Assembly (NCBI RefSeq): GCF_013348805.1
Contig: NZ_CP054690.1
Location: forward strand, 3,100,001-3,164,000
Length of the DNA stretch: 64,000 nt
Reading direction: 5' to 3'
Source of the DNA: Rhodococcus sp. W8901
GTDB taxonomy: Bacteria; Actinomycetota; Actinomycetes; Mycobacteriales; Mycobacteriaceae
A program made the position numbers and the translations under genes. The notes under the pieces are model-generated. The model worked only from the letters and a program-made list of their open reading frames with translations, was not told the DNA's origin and did not search any database. How positions within the stretch are numbered: the first letter of the stretch is position 1; each line of letters starts with the position of its first letter. Positions 16,999 to 29,946 of the stretch are shown piece by piece.

Positions 16999-17938
16999 TT
17001 CCGTCCTTCCGGGGTAACAGAGTTGGGTGCGGGAGCGGGGGTCACCATGGTGCCGATGCCCTCGCCGGTGAAGAGTTCGAGCAGAACCGAGTGCGCGACG
17101 CGGCCGTCGATGACGTGCGCGGTGGGCACGCCACCCTCGACGGCGCGCAGGCAGGCCTCCATCTTGGGGACCATGCCGGAGTCGAGGCTCGGCAGCAGCT
17201 GACGCAGTGCGGCCGTGTCGATCTCGGAGGCGAGCGAGCTGCGGTCGGGCCAATCGGTGTAGAGCCCCTCGACGTCGGTGAGGACGACCAGCTTCTCGGC
17301 GCCGATCGCCTCGGCGATTGCCGCGGCCGCGGTGTCGGCGTTGATGTTGTGCACCACGCCGTCCTCGTCGGGCGCGATCGTGGAGACCACGGGGATGCGC
17401 CCGGCGGCGATGAGGTCGAGCACCGCGTCGGGGTTGACCGTGGTGACGTCGCCGACGAGGCCGATGTCGGTGGCCTCGCCGTCGACCTGCACGGTGCGCC
17501 GGGTCGCGGTCAGCAGCCGCGCGTCCTCACCGGAGATGCCGACGGCGAATGGGCCGTGCGCGTTGATCAGGCCGACCAACTCGCGGCCGACCTGACCGAA
17601 CAGCACCATCCGCACGACGTCCATGACCTCGGGGGTGGTGACCCGGAAACCGCCCCGGAACTCACCCTCCATGCCGAGCCGCTTGAGCATCGCGTTGATC
17701 TGAGGGCCGCCGCCGTGCACCACGACCGGGTGGATCCCGATGGTCCGCAGGAACGCCATGTCCGCGGCGAATGCGCTCTTGAGCTCGTCGTCGATCATGG
17801 CGTTGCCGCCGTACTTGATCACGACGATCTTGTCGTGGAAGCGCTGCAGCCACGGCAGCGCCTCGGCCAGGACGAACGCCTTCTGGCTCGACGTGAGGTT
17901 CTCGATGCTGGCGGCGGTGCCACTGTCGGTGTCGGTAC

Positions 17939-17942
<4 letters not shown>
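16995..17942 (-). CDS. argB: acetylglutamate kinase
   Basis: ArgB phosphorylates N-acetylglutamate and is commonly the arginine-inhibited step of this pathway. The 315-residue protein has [11 protein letters not shown] at about 39-49, [10 protein letters not shown] near 80, and the ATP-site stretch [12 protein letters not shown]. An extended N-terminal helix (about residues 1-38) precedes the kinase core, as in arginine-sensitive hexameric forms. It is flanked by ATGA overlaps with argJ and argD. Confidence 0.97.
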
Positions 17943-20295
<2,353 letters not shown>

Positions 20296-20313
20296 GGGTT
20301 TTCGACACACGAA

Positions 20314-21864
20314 TCACTGGGGAAACACGGCGTCGCGCAGCACGTGCTTGGTCAGCTTGCCCGACGGGTTCCGCGGCAACGTATCGACGAGCACCAGCTC
20401 CCGCGGCATCTTGTAGCGGGCGAGCTTGTCCGACAGGTACGCGCGCAGATCCTCGAGTTCCAGTGTCCTCCCCTCGACCGGCACGACGACGGCGACCACC
20501 GTCTCGCCCCACTCCGGGTGCGGCCGGCCGATCACCGCGACGTCGAGGATGTCGTCGTGCGGCCGGATCGCCTCCTCCACCTCCTGCGAGTAGACGTTCT
20601 CACCGCCGGTGATGACGACGTCCTTGAGTCGGTCGACGATGAACAGGTACCCGTCGGCGTCGATCCGCGCGACGTCGCCGCTGCGGTACCAGCGCCCGTC
20701 GAACACGTCCTCGGTCGCGGCGTCGTTGTCGAGGTAGCCGCGCATCCGGGTGTCGGCGCTGAGCCAGATCTCACCGGTCTCCCCCGGCCCGGCGTCCGTG
20801 CCGTCGGCGCGGACCACCCGCAGGTCCACGCCGGGCATCCCGCCACGGCCGATCGACCCCGCCTTCTCGATCTGCTCGTGCGGGTAGAGCGCGGTGCCGA
20901 CCGGCCCCATCTCGCTCATCCCGTACACCTGATAGAAGTCCTCCGAGCCGTAGACGCGGGCGAGGAGCTGCGCGGTCTCGGCACCGATCGGCGCGCCGCC
21001 GTAGAGCCAGCGCCGGACCGAACTCAGGTCGTACGACGAAAGATCGAGACCCTGAGCCTTCGCGATCTGCACCGGGGCGAGGTAGGCGATGGGCGCGCCG
21101 AAGAACGCGGTGATCCGCTCGCGTTGCACGGTCTCGAGGAACTGGATCGGGTGGTATTCGCGCAGCAGCACCACGGTTCCGCCGAGGAACAGCGTCGTCA
21201 GCATCCAGTTGTTCAGCGGCGATGCGTGCCAGATCGGCATGGCGAGCAGGAAGCGGTCGTCGCGCTCGAGGCCGACAGTCGCGACGATCAGCGGCGGCAC
21301 CGAGGCAATCGACCGGTGGGTGTGGACGCACCCCTTGGGCGCGCTGGTTGTACCGGAGGTGTACAGGATCTGCGCGACGGCGTCCTCACTACCCTCGCCC
21401 CCATCGACACCCTCCCATTCAGGTGCCGCATCGACAGCGGCATCGAAGTCGTCCGCCGCATCCCCGCCGGCACCACCGTGCGTTGCCATCTCCGTCAGCA
21501 ACCACCGGGTCTGCGGCGCTCCACCGCGGGCCGCGTCGACGAGGTCCGCCGAGACGACGCCGACGCGCGCACCGCTGTGGCCGATCGTGTACTCGACCTC
21601 GGGTGCGGTGAGCTTGTGGTTGACGGGGACCAACACACCACCGGCGCGCCAGACACCGAATGCGGCAATCACGAAGCCCGGCGAGTTGTACGTCATGACC
21701 GCGACCCGATCGCCGGGCCGGACGCCCTCGCGGCGGAACACCTCGGCCGCCCGCCGGGACGCGGATTCGAGTTCCCGGTAGGTGATGCGGCGCGATCCGT
21801 AAACGAGCGCTTCCTTCTCGGGGAACTTTCTGCGGACACTCTCGAGCAGCACGTTCAGATGCAC
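20314..21864 (-). CDS. acyl-CoA synthetase (FadD-type AMP-forming ligase)
   Basis: The 516-residue ANL-superfamily enzyme activates a carboxylic acid to its CoA thioester. It has the P-loop LYTSGTTSAPKG near residues 177-188, YGMSEMGP (motif A5), RSGDVARIDADGY (A7), DRLKDVVITGGENVYS (A8) and the catalytic lysine region NPSGKLTKH at the C-terminus, so it looks fully active. The chain length and identity of the acid are unknown. The GTG start has GAGGAG seven bases upstream. It is divergent from an acyl-CoA dehydrogenase, suggesting one degradation route under shared control. Confidence 0.92.
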   Translation of the reverse strand: MHLNVLLESVRRKFPEKEALVYGSRRITYRELESASRRAAEVFRREGVRPGDRVAVMTYNSPGFVIAAFGVWRAGGVLVPVNHKLTAPEVEYTIGHSGARVGVVSADLVDAARGGAPQTRWLLTEMATHGGAGGDAADDFDAAVDAAPEWEGVDGGEGSEDAVAQILYTSGTTSAPKGCVHTHRSIASVPPLIVATVGLERDDRFLLAMPIWHASPLNNWMLTTLFLGGTVVLLREYHPIQFLETVQRERITAFFGAPIAYLAPVQIAKAQGLDLSSYDLSSVRRWLYGGAPIGAETAQLLARVYGSEDFYQVYGMSEMGPVGTALYPHEQIEKAGSIGRGGMPGVDLRVVRADGTDAGPGETGEIWLSADTRMRGYLDNDAATEDVFDGRWYRSGDVARIDADGYLFIVDRLKDVVITGGENVYSQEVEEAIRPHDDILDVAVIGRPHPEWGETVVAVVVPVEGRTLELEDLRAYLSDKLARYKMPRELVLVDTLPRNPSGKLTKHVLRDAVFPQ

Positions 21865-21896
21865 CGGGTTCTCCTCAACTCTTCGACGGGTAGCGA

Positions 21897-21912
21897 CCGG
21901 ACGTGCGTCCGG
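21897..21912. promoter_or_regulatory. palindrome between ligase and dehydrogenase genes
   Basis: A perfect inverted repeat CCGGACG-tg-CGTCCGG lies in the 136-base divergent gap, 33 bases before the ligase start. It may be an operator or a leader hairpin for the ligase mRNA; sequence alone does not decide. Confidence 0.35.
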
Positions 21913-21962
21913 CGCGACCGTTGCCCGTCACGCAAATCCGTTCTACAGTCACCAGAAAGAAT

Positions 21963-21976
21963 TGAATCACGATTCA
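21963..21976. promoter_or_regulatory. inverted repeat before the acyl-CoA dehydrogenase
   Basis: TGAATC-ac-GATTCA lies 24 bases before the dehydrogenase start, inside the likely promoter. The A+T-rich symmetry in an otherwise G+C-rich gap is what a TetR- or MarR-type acyl-CoA-responsive regulator would bind. No regulator gene is adjacent. Confidence 0.45.
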
Positions 21977-22000
21977 TAGCTTGGCGGAAGGGTCTAGGAA

Positions 22001-23671
22001 ATGACGACAACACAGGACTCCACGAACACTGCGCCCGGTGGACATCGCACGCACGAGGTGTTCAACCAGGCACCACCGCGGATCGACGTCAACGAGTTCA
22101 CCGCCAACAAGGCACTCGTCGAGGGCATCGCACGCTACGACGCCGGCTGGTCCGCGGAGCACCTGTCGGAGGTGGGCGCACTCGTCGGCACCGCCGAGTT
22201 CCAGCACGCCGCCGAGCTCGCCAACACCGAGATTCCGCGTCTGCACTCGCACGACCGCTGGGGCCACCGCATCGACGAGGTCGAGTACCACCCCGCGTAC
22301 CACCGGGTGATCTCGGCGGCCGTCGAGCACGGTGCGCACACCGCCGCATGGGCGGAGCCGCGCGCCGGGGCGAACGTCGCCCGCGCCGCCACGTTCATGC
22401 TCTTCGCGCAGGTCGAGCCCGGACACGCGTGCCCGATCTCGATGACGCACTCGGCGGTGCCGTCGCTGATGCTCGAACCGGAACTCGCCCAGCGCTGGCT
22501 GCCCCGCCTGTACTCGCGCGGCTACGACGGCGCCCTCGCGGCGCCCGGCGACAAGCCCGGCGTGCTGTTCGGCATGGCGATGACCGAGAAGCAGGGCGGC
22601 TCCGATGTCCGCGCCAACACGACGACCGCACAGCCCCTCGCCGATCGCACCTACCTGCTCACCGGACACAAGTGGTTCTGTTCCGCACCGATGTCCGACG
22701 CGTTCCTCGTCCTCGCCAACGCACCCGAGGGGCTGTCGTGCTTCCTGGTGCCGCGAGTCCTCGAGGACGGCACCCGCAACGTGTTCCGCATCCAACGGCT
22801 CAAGGACAAGCTCGGCAACAAGTCGAACGCATCGTCGGAGATCGAACTCGACAACACGATCGGTCACCTCGTCGGCGAACCCGGCCGCGGCGTGCGCACG
22901 ATCATCGAGATGGTCTCCCGCACCCGGCTCGACTGCGTCTACGGGTCGACCGCGGGCATGCGGCAATCGGTGGCCGAGGCGCTGTGGCACGTCCGGCACC
23001 GGTCCGCGTTCGGTGCGACGCTCGTCGATCAGCCGGCGATGACGGCGGTGGCCGCCGATCTGGCACTCGAGTCCGAGGCCGCGACGGCGACCGCGCTGCG
23101 CCTGGCCCGCGCCCACGACGACGATGCATCCGAGTCGGAGAAGGCATTCCGCCGGCTAGCGACCGCGGTCAGCAAGTACTGGATCTGCAAGCGGGGACCG
23201 CACCACGCGTACGAGTCCCTCGAGTGCCTGGGCGGTAACGGTTACACCGAGGCGTTCCCCCTGGCGCGCCGGTTCCGGGAGCAGCCGGTGATGGCGGTGT
23301 GGGAGGGATCGGGCAACGTCATCGCGCTCGACGTGCTGCGCGCGATGACCCGCGAACCGGAGTCGGTGCAGGCCTTCGACGCCGAACTGAACCTCGCACG
23401 CGGCGCCTCGTCGGTGTTCGATGCGCACCTCGATCGAGTCCGCGCGATGCTCGCCGAACTCGCGACCCTCGACCCCGCCACCGCCCAGTTCCGGGCACGC
23501 CCGGTCGCGGCGGCCATGGCTCTCGGTCTCCAGGGTTCGCTGCTGCTGCGCGAGGCCCCCACCGCCGTCGCGGAGGCCTTCATCACCGCCCGCCTAGGCG
23601 CCGATCGCGATCTCGAGTACGGAACTCTCCCCGCGGGAACCGATTTCGCGGCGATCCTCGAGCGCCACTGA
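22001..23671 (+). CDS. acyl-CoA dehydrogenase, AidB-like
   Basis: This flavin-dependent dehydrogenase has 556 residues, longer than ordinary FadE enzymes (about 380) and close to the AidB subgroup (about 540). Marks include ISMTHSAVPSL in the N-terminal half, MTEKQGGSDVRANTT for flavin and substrate binding, and LECLGGNGYTEAFPLARRFR near the end of the fold. The C-terminal extension with EGSGNVIALDVLRA is also AidB-type. E. coli AidB is tied to the alkylation response, but in actinobacteria such enzymes usually serve acyl-CoA or amino-acid breakdown. The divergent ligase supports the catabolic reading. Confidence 0.88.
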   Translation: MTTTQDSTNTAPGGHRTHEVFNQAPPRIDVNEFTANKALVEGIARYDAGWSAEHLSEVGALVGTAEFQHAAELANTEIPRLHSHDRWGHRIDEVEYHPAYHRVISAAVEHGAHTAAWAEPRAGANVARAATFMLFAQVEPGHACPISMTHSAVPSLMLEPELAQRWLPRLYSRGYDGALAAPGDKPGVLFGMAMTEKQGGSDVRANTTTAQPLADRTYLLTGHKWFCSAPMSDAFLVLANAPEGLSCFLVPRVLEDGTRNVFRIQRLKDKLGNKSNASSEIELDNTIGHLVGEPGRGVRTIIEMVSRTRLDCVYGSTAGMRQSVAEALWHVRHRSAFGATLVDQPAMTAVAADLALESEAATATALRLARAHDDDASESEKAFRRLATAVSKYWICKRGPHHAYESLECLGGNGYTEAFPLARRFREQPVMAVWEGSGNVIALDVLRAMTREPESVQAFDAELNLARGASSVFDAHLDRVRAMLAELATLDPATAQFRARPVAAAMALGLQGSLLLREAPTAVAEAFITARLGADRDLEYGTLPAGTDFAAILERH

Positions 23672-23698
23672 CCCCGCCCACCCCAGTCACGCCCCGCA

Positions 23699-23728
23699 GC
23701 CCCAGCCCGGAATCACCGCGGCTGGGGC
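23699..23728 (+). terminator. terminator-like hairpin after acyl-CoA dehydrogenase
   Basis: A 9-bp perfect stem (GCCCCAGCC at 23699-23707, GGCTGGGGC at 23720-23728) with a 12-base loop stands 28 bases past the stop. No T run follows, so termination by this hairpin alone is uncertain. Confidence 0.45.
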
Positions 23729-23781
23729 GGCGGCACCGGTGAGCCAGACGTCGAACGCACTCGAGAGCCACCGGTCGAGTC

Positions 23782-24012
23782 GTGAAGCGCCTGGTTCGAC
23801 GAGGTTTCCCGCCGCTCAACGGCCCCGGCGCACCCAACGACGAGCAACTCGGCGCAGACACGAGCCTCGAGGGACGTCTCACCGACTACAGCATCGGAAG
23901 GGCAATCATCTACGCCTGCTTCGGCTGGTCACAGTCCGAGCGCGCCACGCAGATGTTCCGCGACCTCGCCGCCGCTATGCCTCGATCGGGGCGTACCAGT
24001 CGGCATTCGTGA
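23782..24012 (+). CDS. possible small protein, unrecognised
   Basis: A 76-codon frame starts at GTG and has strongly G/C-ending codons like real genes here. The product contains a hydrophobic patch (GRAIIYACFGWS) but no family I know. No clear ribosome site precedes the GTG, and the 3' 38 bases overlap the end of the convergent DUF6891-like gene. It may be a real short gene, a remnant, or chance. It is the only coding candidate in the 23672-23974 gap. Confidence 0.3.
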   Translation: MKRLVRRGFPPLNGPGAPNDEQLGADTSLEGRLTDYSIGRAIIYACFGWSQSERATQMFRDLAAAMPRSGRTSRHS

Positions 24013-24640
24013 GCAGCACCCGCGTGCCCAGGTCCCGATTCCATTCCGGCTCGATACCGTGCCGCCGCAGGACGGGGAACACCACGTCGCCGAGCAGGCG
24101 CGTCACCTCGGCCGCGTAGAGGTCTTCCTTCGCGTCTTCGCTGAGCGCGTCGTAGGCGGCCTCATCGAAGTTCTCCGGCGGAAACGCGCCGTAACCGATG
24201 TAGGTCTCCCCGGCCTCGACGAGACGGTCGGTGTCCTGCTGGTGGAAGTACACGTAACCCGTCCAGTGGCGGCTGTCGTCGCGCTCGCCCCAGATCTCGC
24301 CGGACGCACAGCTGCCGCAGCAGGAGAAGTCCGCGCGGGCGACCACACCGTTGGCATTGAGCTCCTCGAACGCGGCGATCGTGCGGGAGGTGTACGCGCC
24401 GATCTCCGTCTGCTGGCGCAGCCGGGCGGTGCGGAGCGCGGCGAACGCCGCCCCGAGCTGCTCCTCGGTGAGGTCGTAGTCGTCGCCGTAGAAGTCGATG
24501 AAATCGTCGGCGTCACCTCGGCCGGAGATCAGCTGATCCCAGATCTGCCGGGTCACCTCGGCACGGCCGTCCTCGTCGAGGGGCAGGTCGGGAAGGACGG
24601 CGTAGGGCGGGATCGCGTTCGGATTCGACAACGCGCTCAC
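23975..24640 (-). CDS. DUF6891-like protein
   Basis: The 221-residue soluble protein is acidic, has no membrane segment and matches my memory of the actinobacterial DUF6891 group. The most striking part is the cysteine cluster ADFSCCGSCASGEI followed by RHWTGYVYFHQQDTDRL. Two adjacent cysteines plus a third three residues later could bind a metal, but nothing proves it. The GTG at 24640 is preferred to the ATG at 24658 because GGAGGT stands seven bases before it. Function unknown. Confidence 0.75.
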   Translation of the reverse strand: MSALSNPNAIPPYAVLPDLPLDEDGRAEVTRQIWDQLISGRGDADDFIDFYGDDYDLTEEQLGAAFAALRTARLRQQTEIGAYTSRTIAAFEELNANGVVARADFSCCGSCASGEIWGERDDSRHWTGYVYFHQQDTDRLVEAGETYIGYGAFPPENFDEAAYDALSEDAKEDLYAAEVTRLLGDVVFPVLRRHGIEPEWNRDLGTRVLLTNADWYAPIEA

Positions 24641-24676
24641 AGCGCCACCTCCATACAACGAGCGGAACCGGGCGAA

Positions 24677-24865
24677 TCACCAGGCAGCGACGATGGTAGC
24701 TCCGTCGACCGACAGATCGGTACGCAGGCCGCGACACGCGCCGACTGAGCTGACCGCCACCGACGCGATCCAGTTGACGCCAGGCGCAACGACATCGAGG
24801 TCGACGATCGGCTTCGCGGCGTCGGCCGCCCGTCGACCACGACCCGGCCTTCGGCTACTCGTTCT
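24677..24865 (-). pseudogene. possible C-terminal gene remnant
   Basis: The gap between two small genes contains, on the minus strand, an open stretch of 63 codons (including the stop) with G/C-ending codons and protein-like composition, such as KPIVDLDVVAPGVNWIA and GLRTDLSVDGATIVAAW before the TGA at 24677-24679. There is no start codon near the beginning: an in-frame TGA at 24868-24866 stands just before it, and the stretch begins inside the 3' end of the 24855 gene. It looks like the tail of a decayed gene. No family recognised. Confidence 0.3.
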
Positions 24866-25292
24866 TCATGGACCGGCGGATCTCGTCGAGCCGGTCGTGG
24901 GCGGCCTTCTCCCGCGCCTGCCACTGCTCGTCGAGGTCGCGGCCGACCTGGCTGTCCCGCTCGAGCTCCTCCGAGCCCAGCGCGGTCCCGAAGCGGTCCT
25001 CGATCCTGTCGCGGACACGATCGAACGTCGGGACGCCGCCGTCGGTGTAATCGGGCGACGGAGTCGCGGCGGTGCCCATCGTCATCGGGGGCGGAACCTC
25101 CGGTGGAGCGGTGGGCCGGGACGGGTCCGGCGGGATGTCGGGCGTGTAGCCGCCGCCCGCGGAGAGCGCGGCGGCGGCCGCGTGCACCGGTGCCAGTCCG
25201 GGGCGAGCCGTCGTCGCCGCGAGCACGACGGCCAGCAACTGGACGTCGTCGAGGCCACGCAGGTGCGCGAGTGTCTCGTCCATATCGACCAT
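24855..25292 (-). CDS. conserved-looking hypothetical protein
   Basis: The 145-residue protein has three parts: a short N-terminal helical region with LDDVQLLAVVLAATTARPG (residues 14-32), a proline-rich low-complexity linker (about 49-82), and a charged C-terminal helix (about 88-145, ending DEIRRSMKNE) that could form a coiled coil. No signal peptide or membrane segment is visible. The ATG has AGGAG six bases upstream, a good site, so translation is likely. I do not recognise the family. Confidence 0.7.
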   Translation of the reverse strand: MVDMDETLAHLRGLDDVQLLAVVLAATTARPGLAPVHAAAAALSAGGGYTPDIPPDPSRPTAPPEVPPPMTMGTAATPSPDYTDGGVPTFDRVRDRIEDRFGTALGSEELERDSQVGRDLDEQWQAREKAAHDRLDEIRRSMKNE

Positions 25293-25359
25293 GAGGGACT
25301 CCTCCCGATAGCACCTTCCAGGCTACCGAGAGGAGCCCCTCGTCGGTCGATCTCCGATA

Positions 25360-27849
25360 TCAGCCGCGGAGCACGGCTCCCACCGAATCCGCAGCGGCAG
25401 CGACGGCTGCGTCACGTGCCGCGCTGGCCTCGTCCTCGGTCAGCGTGCGATCGGCGCCACGGAAGCGCAGCGCGAACGCCAGCGACTTGCGGCCCTCGCC
25501 CACCTGCTCGCCCTCGAACACGTCGAACAGGCGAATGTCCTCGAGCAGCTCGCCGCCACCCGAGCGGAGCGCGGCCTCGACGTCCGCGGCCGGCACCGAC
25601 TTGTCGACGACCACCGCGACGTCCTGCAGGACGGCCGGGAACGGCGACACCCGCGGCGACGGCAGCACCTCGGCGATCGGCAGGGCGTCGAGATCGACCT
25701 CCACCGCGCACGTCCGCGCCGGGAGACCTGCACGCTCGAGCACCGCCGGATGCAGCTCACCGGCATGGCCGACGACGGCGCCGTCGAACAGCACCTCGGC
25801 GCAGCGACCCGGATGCCACGGCAGGTACTGCGCGGCACGCAGTTCCACCGTGACGCCGGCGGCGTCGGCGATCGTGCGGACCGCGGCGAACGCGTCCGAC
25901 GCGTCGGCGGCGCGACCTGTGCCCCAGGGACCGGACGGCTCCCGCTGACCCGCCAGGACGACGGCCACATGCAGCGGCTGCGCCGGCAGCGACTTCAGCA
26001 GTTCGGCGATCTGCTCGTCGGTGGGACGACGGTCCACCGGGAGCGCCTCGACCGGCTTGGTGTCCGGACCCGGCTCGACGACCTGCGCGATGCCGTACAG
26101 CGCCAGGTCGCGCTGGCCGCGAGAGGTGTTGCGCGCCAAGACCTCCAGCATGCCGGGCAGCAGCGTGGTGGCCAGTTCGGGGCGATCCGACTCGAGCGGG
26201 TTGAGCACCTTGGAGGTGTTGCGACGCGGGTCGTCGGCGTCGAGTCCCCATGTGTCGAACACCGCGTGCGGCAGGAACACCGGCGGCAGGATCTCCACGT
26301 ACCCGGACGCCGCCAGGGTGCGTCCGACGGCGCGGCGACGACGCTGCTGCGGGGTCAGTCCCCGGCCCGCGGGTGCCTGCGGCAGCACCGACGGAATCTG
26401 CTCGAGACCCTCGAGGCGCAGCACCTCCTCCACCAGGTCGGCGGGCTGTGCCACGTCGGGACGCCACGACGGCGGGGTCACGACCAACTGGCCGTGTCCG
26501 GTCTCGCTGACGCCGACCTCGACGGTGCAGCCGATCTGCGTCAGACGACGTGCGGCGGTGCCGTTCGGGTAGGTCACGCCCGCGACGCGGTCCGGCAGAT
26601 CGATGTCCATGCGGATCCGACCCGCCGGGGTCACGCCGCCGACATCGCTGAGGACGGGCTCGATGGTGCCGCCCGCGATCTCCACGAGGAGCGCGGCCGC
26701 GCGATCGAGTGCCGGCAGTGCCACCGCTGGGTCGACGATCCGCTCGTAGCGCTTGCTGGCCTCGCTCGTCAGCTTGTGACGGCGCGCGGTCTTGAACACC
26801 GCCAGCGGATCCCACGTCGCCGACTCCAGCAGGATGTCGGTAGTGCCGTCGTGGACCTCGGCGCTCGCACCACCCATGACACCGGCGAGCGAGATCGCGC
26901 CGGAGTTGTCGGCGATGACGACGTCCTCGGCGTCGAGGGCGCGCTCCACACCGTCGAGGGTGGTCAGCTTCTCCCCCGCTTCGGCACGGCGGACGACGAG
27001 ACCGCCGTCGACCTTCGCGGCGTCGAACGCGTGCAGCGGCTGGCCGAGCTCGAGCAGGACGTAGTTGGTGACGTCGACGGCCGGGGAGATCGGACGCACG
27101 CCCGACAGCAGCAGTCGCCGTTGCAGCCACCACGGGCTGACGGCCTTGGGGTCGATGCCGGTGATCCGGCGCGCCGTGAACCGGGTGGCCTTCGACTCGG
27201 GCTGCAGCTCGATCGGCCACGCCTCGCCGCCCTCGGCGGGCAGCGCAGGGACGACGGCCGGGTCGGCGAACTCGAGGTCGAACCCACACGCGAGCTCACG
27301 GGTCAGACCGCGGACCGAGAAGCAGTAGCCGCGGTCCGGGGTGATGTTGAGCTCGATGATCGTGTCGTCGAGACCGAGCAGCTCGTTGGCGTCGGTACCC
27401 GGCTCGGCGGTGCCCGGCTCGAGGACCAGGATCCCCGAGTGGTCCTTACCGATGCCCAGCTCGGACGCCGAGCACATCATGCCGTTGGACACCTGGCCGT
27501 ACGTCTTACGAGACGCGATCGCGAAGCCACCGGGCAGCACGGCGCCGGGCAGGGCCGCGACGACCAGGTCGCCCTCGGCGAAGTTGCGTGCACCGCAGAC
27601 GATCTCCTGCGGCGCGTCGGCACCGACGTCGACCTTGCAGAAGCGGATCGGCTTCTTGAACTCGGTGAGTTCGGTGATCTCCAGGACACGACCCACCACC
27701 AGCGGACCGGATACCGGCTCGAGGGTGTCGACCTCCTCGACTTCGAGACCGACGCGGACGAACCCGGCGTCCAGTTCCTCGGCGCTCACCTGCCACTCGG
27801 GGGTCGCCCGCTGCAGGATCTCGGTCAGCCACGATTGCGCTACTCGCAC
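25360..27849 (-). CDS. pheT: phenylalanyl-tRNA synthetase beta subunit
   Basis: The beta chain of the heterotetrameric synthetase has 829 residues, the normal length. The order is an N-terminal region, an EMAP-like tRNA-binding domain (about 40-150), B3/B4 editing domain with [10 protein letters not shown] near its start, B5 domain, an inactive synthetase-like core, and a C-terminal FDX-ACB anticodon-binding domain (about 735-829, starting [15 protein letters not shown]). Start is GTG with a weak GAGAAG site. It lies 98 bases after pheS. It edits mischarged Tyr-tRNA-Phe in trans of the alpha active site. Confidence 0.97.
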   Translation of the reverse strand: MRVAQSWLTEILQRATPEWQVSAEELDAGFVRVGLEVEEVDTLEPVSGPLVVGRVLEITELTEFKKPIRFCKVDVGADAPQEIVCGARNFAEGDLVVAALPGAVLPGGFAIASRKTYGQVSNGMMCSASELGIGKDHSGILVLEPGTAEPGTDANELLGLDDTIIELNITPDRGYCFSVRGLTRELACGFDLEFADPAVVPALPAEGGEAWPIELQPESKATRFTARRITGIDPKAVSPWWLQRRLLLSGVRPISPAVDVTNYVLLELGQPLHAFDAAKVDGGLVVRRAEAGEKLTTLDGVERALDAEDVVIADNSGAISLAGVMGGASAEVHDGTTDILLESATWDPLAVFKTARRHKLTSEASKRYERIVDPAVALPALDRAAALLVEIAGGTIEPVLSDVGGVTPAGRIRMDIDLPDRVAGVTYPNGTAARRLTQIGCTVEVGVSETGHGQLVVTPPSWRPDVAQPADLVEEVLRLEGLEQIPSVLPQAPAGRGLTPQQRRRRAVGRTLAASGYVEILPPVFLPHAVFDTWGLDADDPRRNTSKVLNPLESDRPELATTLLPGMLEVLARNTSRGQRDLALYGIAQVVEPGPDTKPVEALPVDRRPTDEQIAELLKSLPAQPLHVAVVLAGQREPSGPWGTGRAADASDAFAAVRTIADAAGVTVELRAAQYLPWHPGRCAEVLFDGAVVGHAGELHPAVLERAGLPARTCAVEVDLDALPIAEVLPSPRVSPFPAVLQDVAVVVDKSVPAADVEAALRSGGGELLEDIRLFDVFEGEQVGEGRKSLAFALRFRGADRTLTEDEASAARDAAVAAAADSVGAVLRG

Positions 27850-27884
27850 GTCTTCTCAGCTCTCTCGCTCGTGAAGTCTGTGTT

Positions 27885-29078
<1,194 letters not shown>

Positions 29079-29100
29079 CTAGGCGATTGCCCCAGGACGA

Positions 29101-29116
29101 TTCGAACGAGTTCGAA
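29101..29116. promoter_or_regulatory. 16-base palindrome in the tsnR-pheS gap
   Basis: TTCGAAC-ga-GTTCGAA is a perfect inverted repeat lying 7 bases past the tsnR stop and 83 bases before pheS. It resembles the actinobacterial LexA box (TCGAAC-N4-GTTCGA), but the spacer is two bases, not four, so LexA would not be expected to fit. It may be an operator of the pheST promoter or a weak hairpin. Confidence 0.4.
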
Positions 29117-29122
29117 GACCGG

Positions 29123-29923
29123 TCACGAGTCCCGATGCTGGACGCGCGCGCTGGCGTACAGGCAGATGGAGGCGGCCGTCGCGAGGTTGAGGCTCTCGGC
29201 GCGCCCGCGAATGGGGATCCGCACACGGTGATCGGCCCGCGCCGCGACCGCGGGATCGAGTCCGTGCGCCTCGTTGCCGAACAACCAGGCCGTGGGACGG
29301 GCCAGCAGGTCGTCGGCCTCGTCGAGGTCGACCTCACCGTCGGCGGCGGTCGCGAGGATCTGGATGCCGGCGCCCGACAGCGTGTCCAGCACCACGTCGG
29401 TGTTCCGCTCGCGCACGATCGGCAGGTGGAACAGACTCCCGGCGGAGGAGCGCACACACTTGCCGTTGTGCGGGTCGACGCTGTCGCCGGCGAGGATCGC
29501 CGCGTCGGCGCCCACCGCGTCGGCCACCCGGATGACGGTGCCCGCGTTGCCGGGTTCACCGATCGCCACCGGCACCGCCAGCAGGCGTGTCGTGGAGGAC
29601 AGCGCGGCGTCCAGCGGCATGTCCAGCAGATCGCAGACCGCGACGACACCCGGCGGGGTGACGGTGTCGCTCAGGGCACGGATCGCACGATCGGTGACGA
29701 GCGAGCTGCGGACGCCCGCGACGCGCGCCTTCTCGATCAGATCGGGGTATCGCGCGGCCGCGTTCGCGGTGAAGAAGAGCTCGTGCACCGGCACGGACGC
29801 GAGCGCCTCGGTGACCGCGTTCTCACCCTCGGCGAGGAACCGGCCCGCCTTCCTGCGCTCTGCGCCGCGCAGGAGCTTGACAGCAGAAACGACCCGTGGA
29901 GTCCGTTCGGTGAACGGATCCAC
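29123..29923 (-). CDS. tsnR: SpoU-family RNA 2'-O-methyltransferase (TsnR/RlmB-like)
   Basis: This knotted SPOUT methyltransferase has about 266 residues. An N-terminal RNA-binding domain of about 100 residues is followed by the three SpoU motifs: GEPGNAGTVIR, LFGNEAHGLDP and SLNLATAASICLY. It would methylate ribose in ribosomal RNA. Family members include thiostrepton-resistance methylases, but resistance cannot be inferred here. The GTG at 29923 (VDPFTERTPR) was chosen from length; the ribosome site is poor. It follows rplT by 23 bases and is probably part of the infC operon. Confidence 0.9.
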   Translation of the reverse strand: MDPFTERTPRVVSAVKLLRGAERRKAGRFLAEGENAVTEALASVPVHELFFTANAAARYPDLIEKARVAGVRSSLVTDRAIRALSDTVTPPGVVAVCDLLDMPLDAALSSTTRLLAVPVAIGEPGNAGTVIRVADAVGADAAILAGDSVDPHNGKCVRSSAGSLFHLPIVRERNTDVVLDTLSGAGIQILATAADGEVDLDEADDLLARPTAWLFGNEAHGLDPAVAARADHRVRIPIRGRAESLNLATAASICLYASARVQHRDS

Positions 29924-29946
29924 GGGTCGATCCCGGAACTGCTGAC

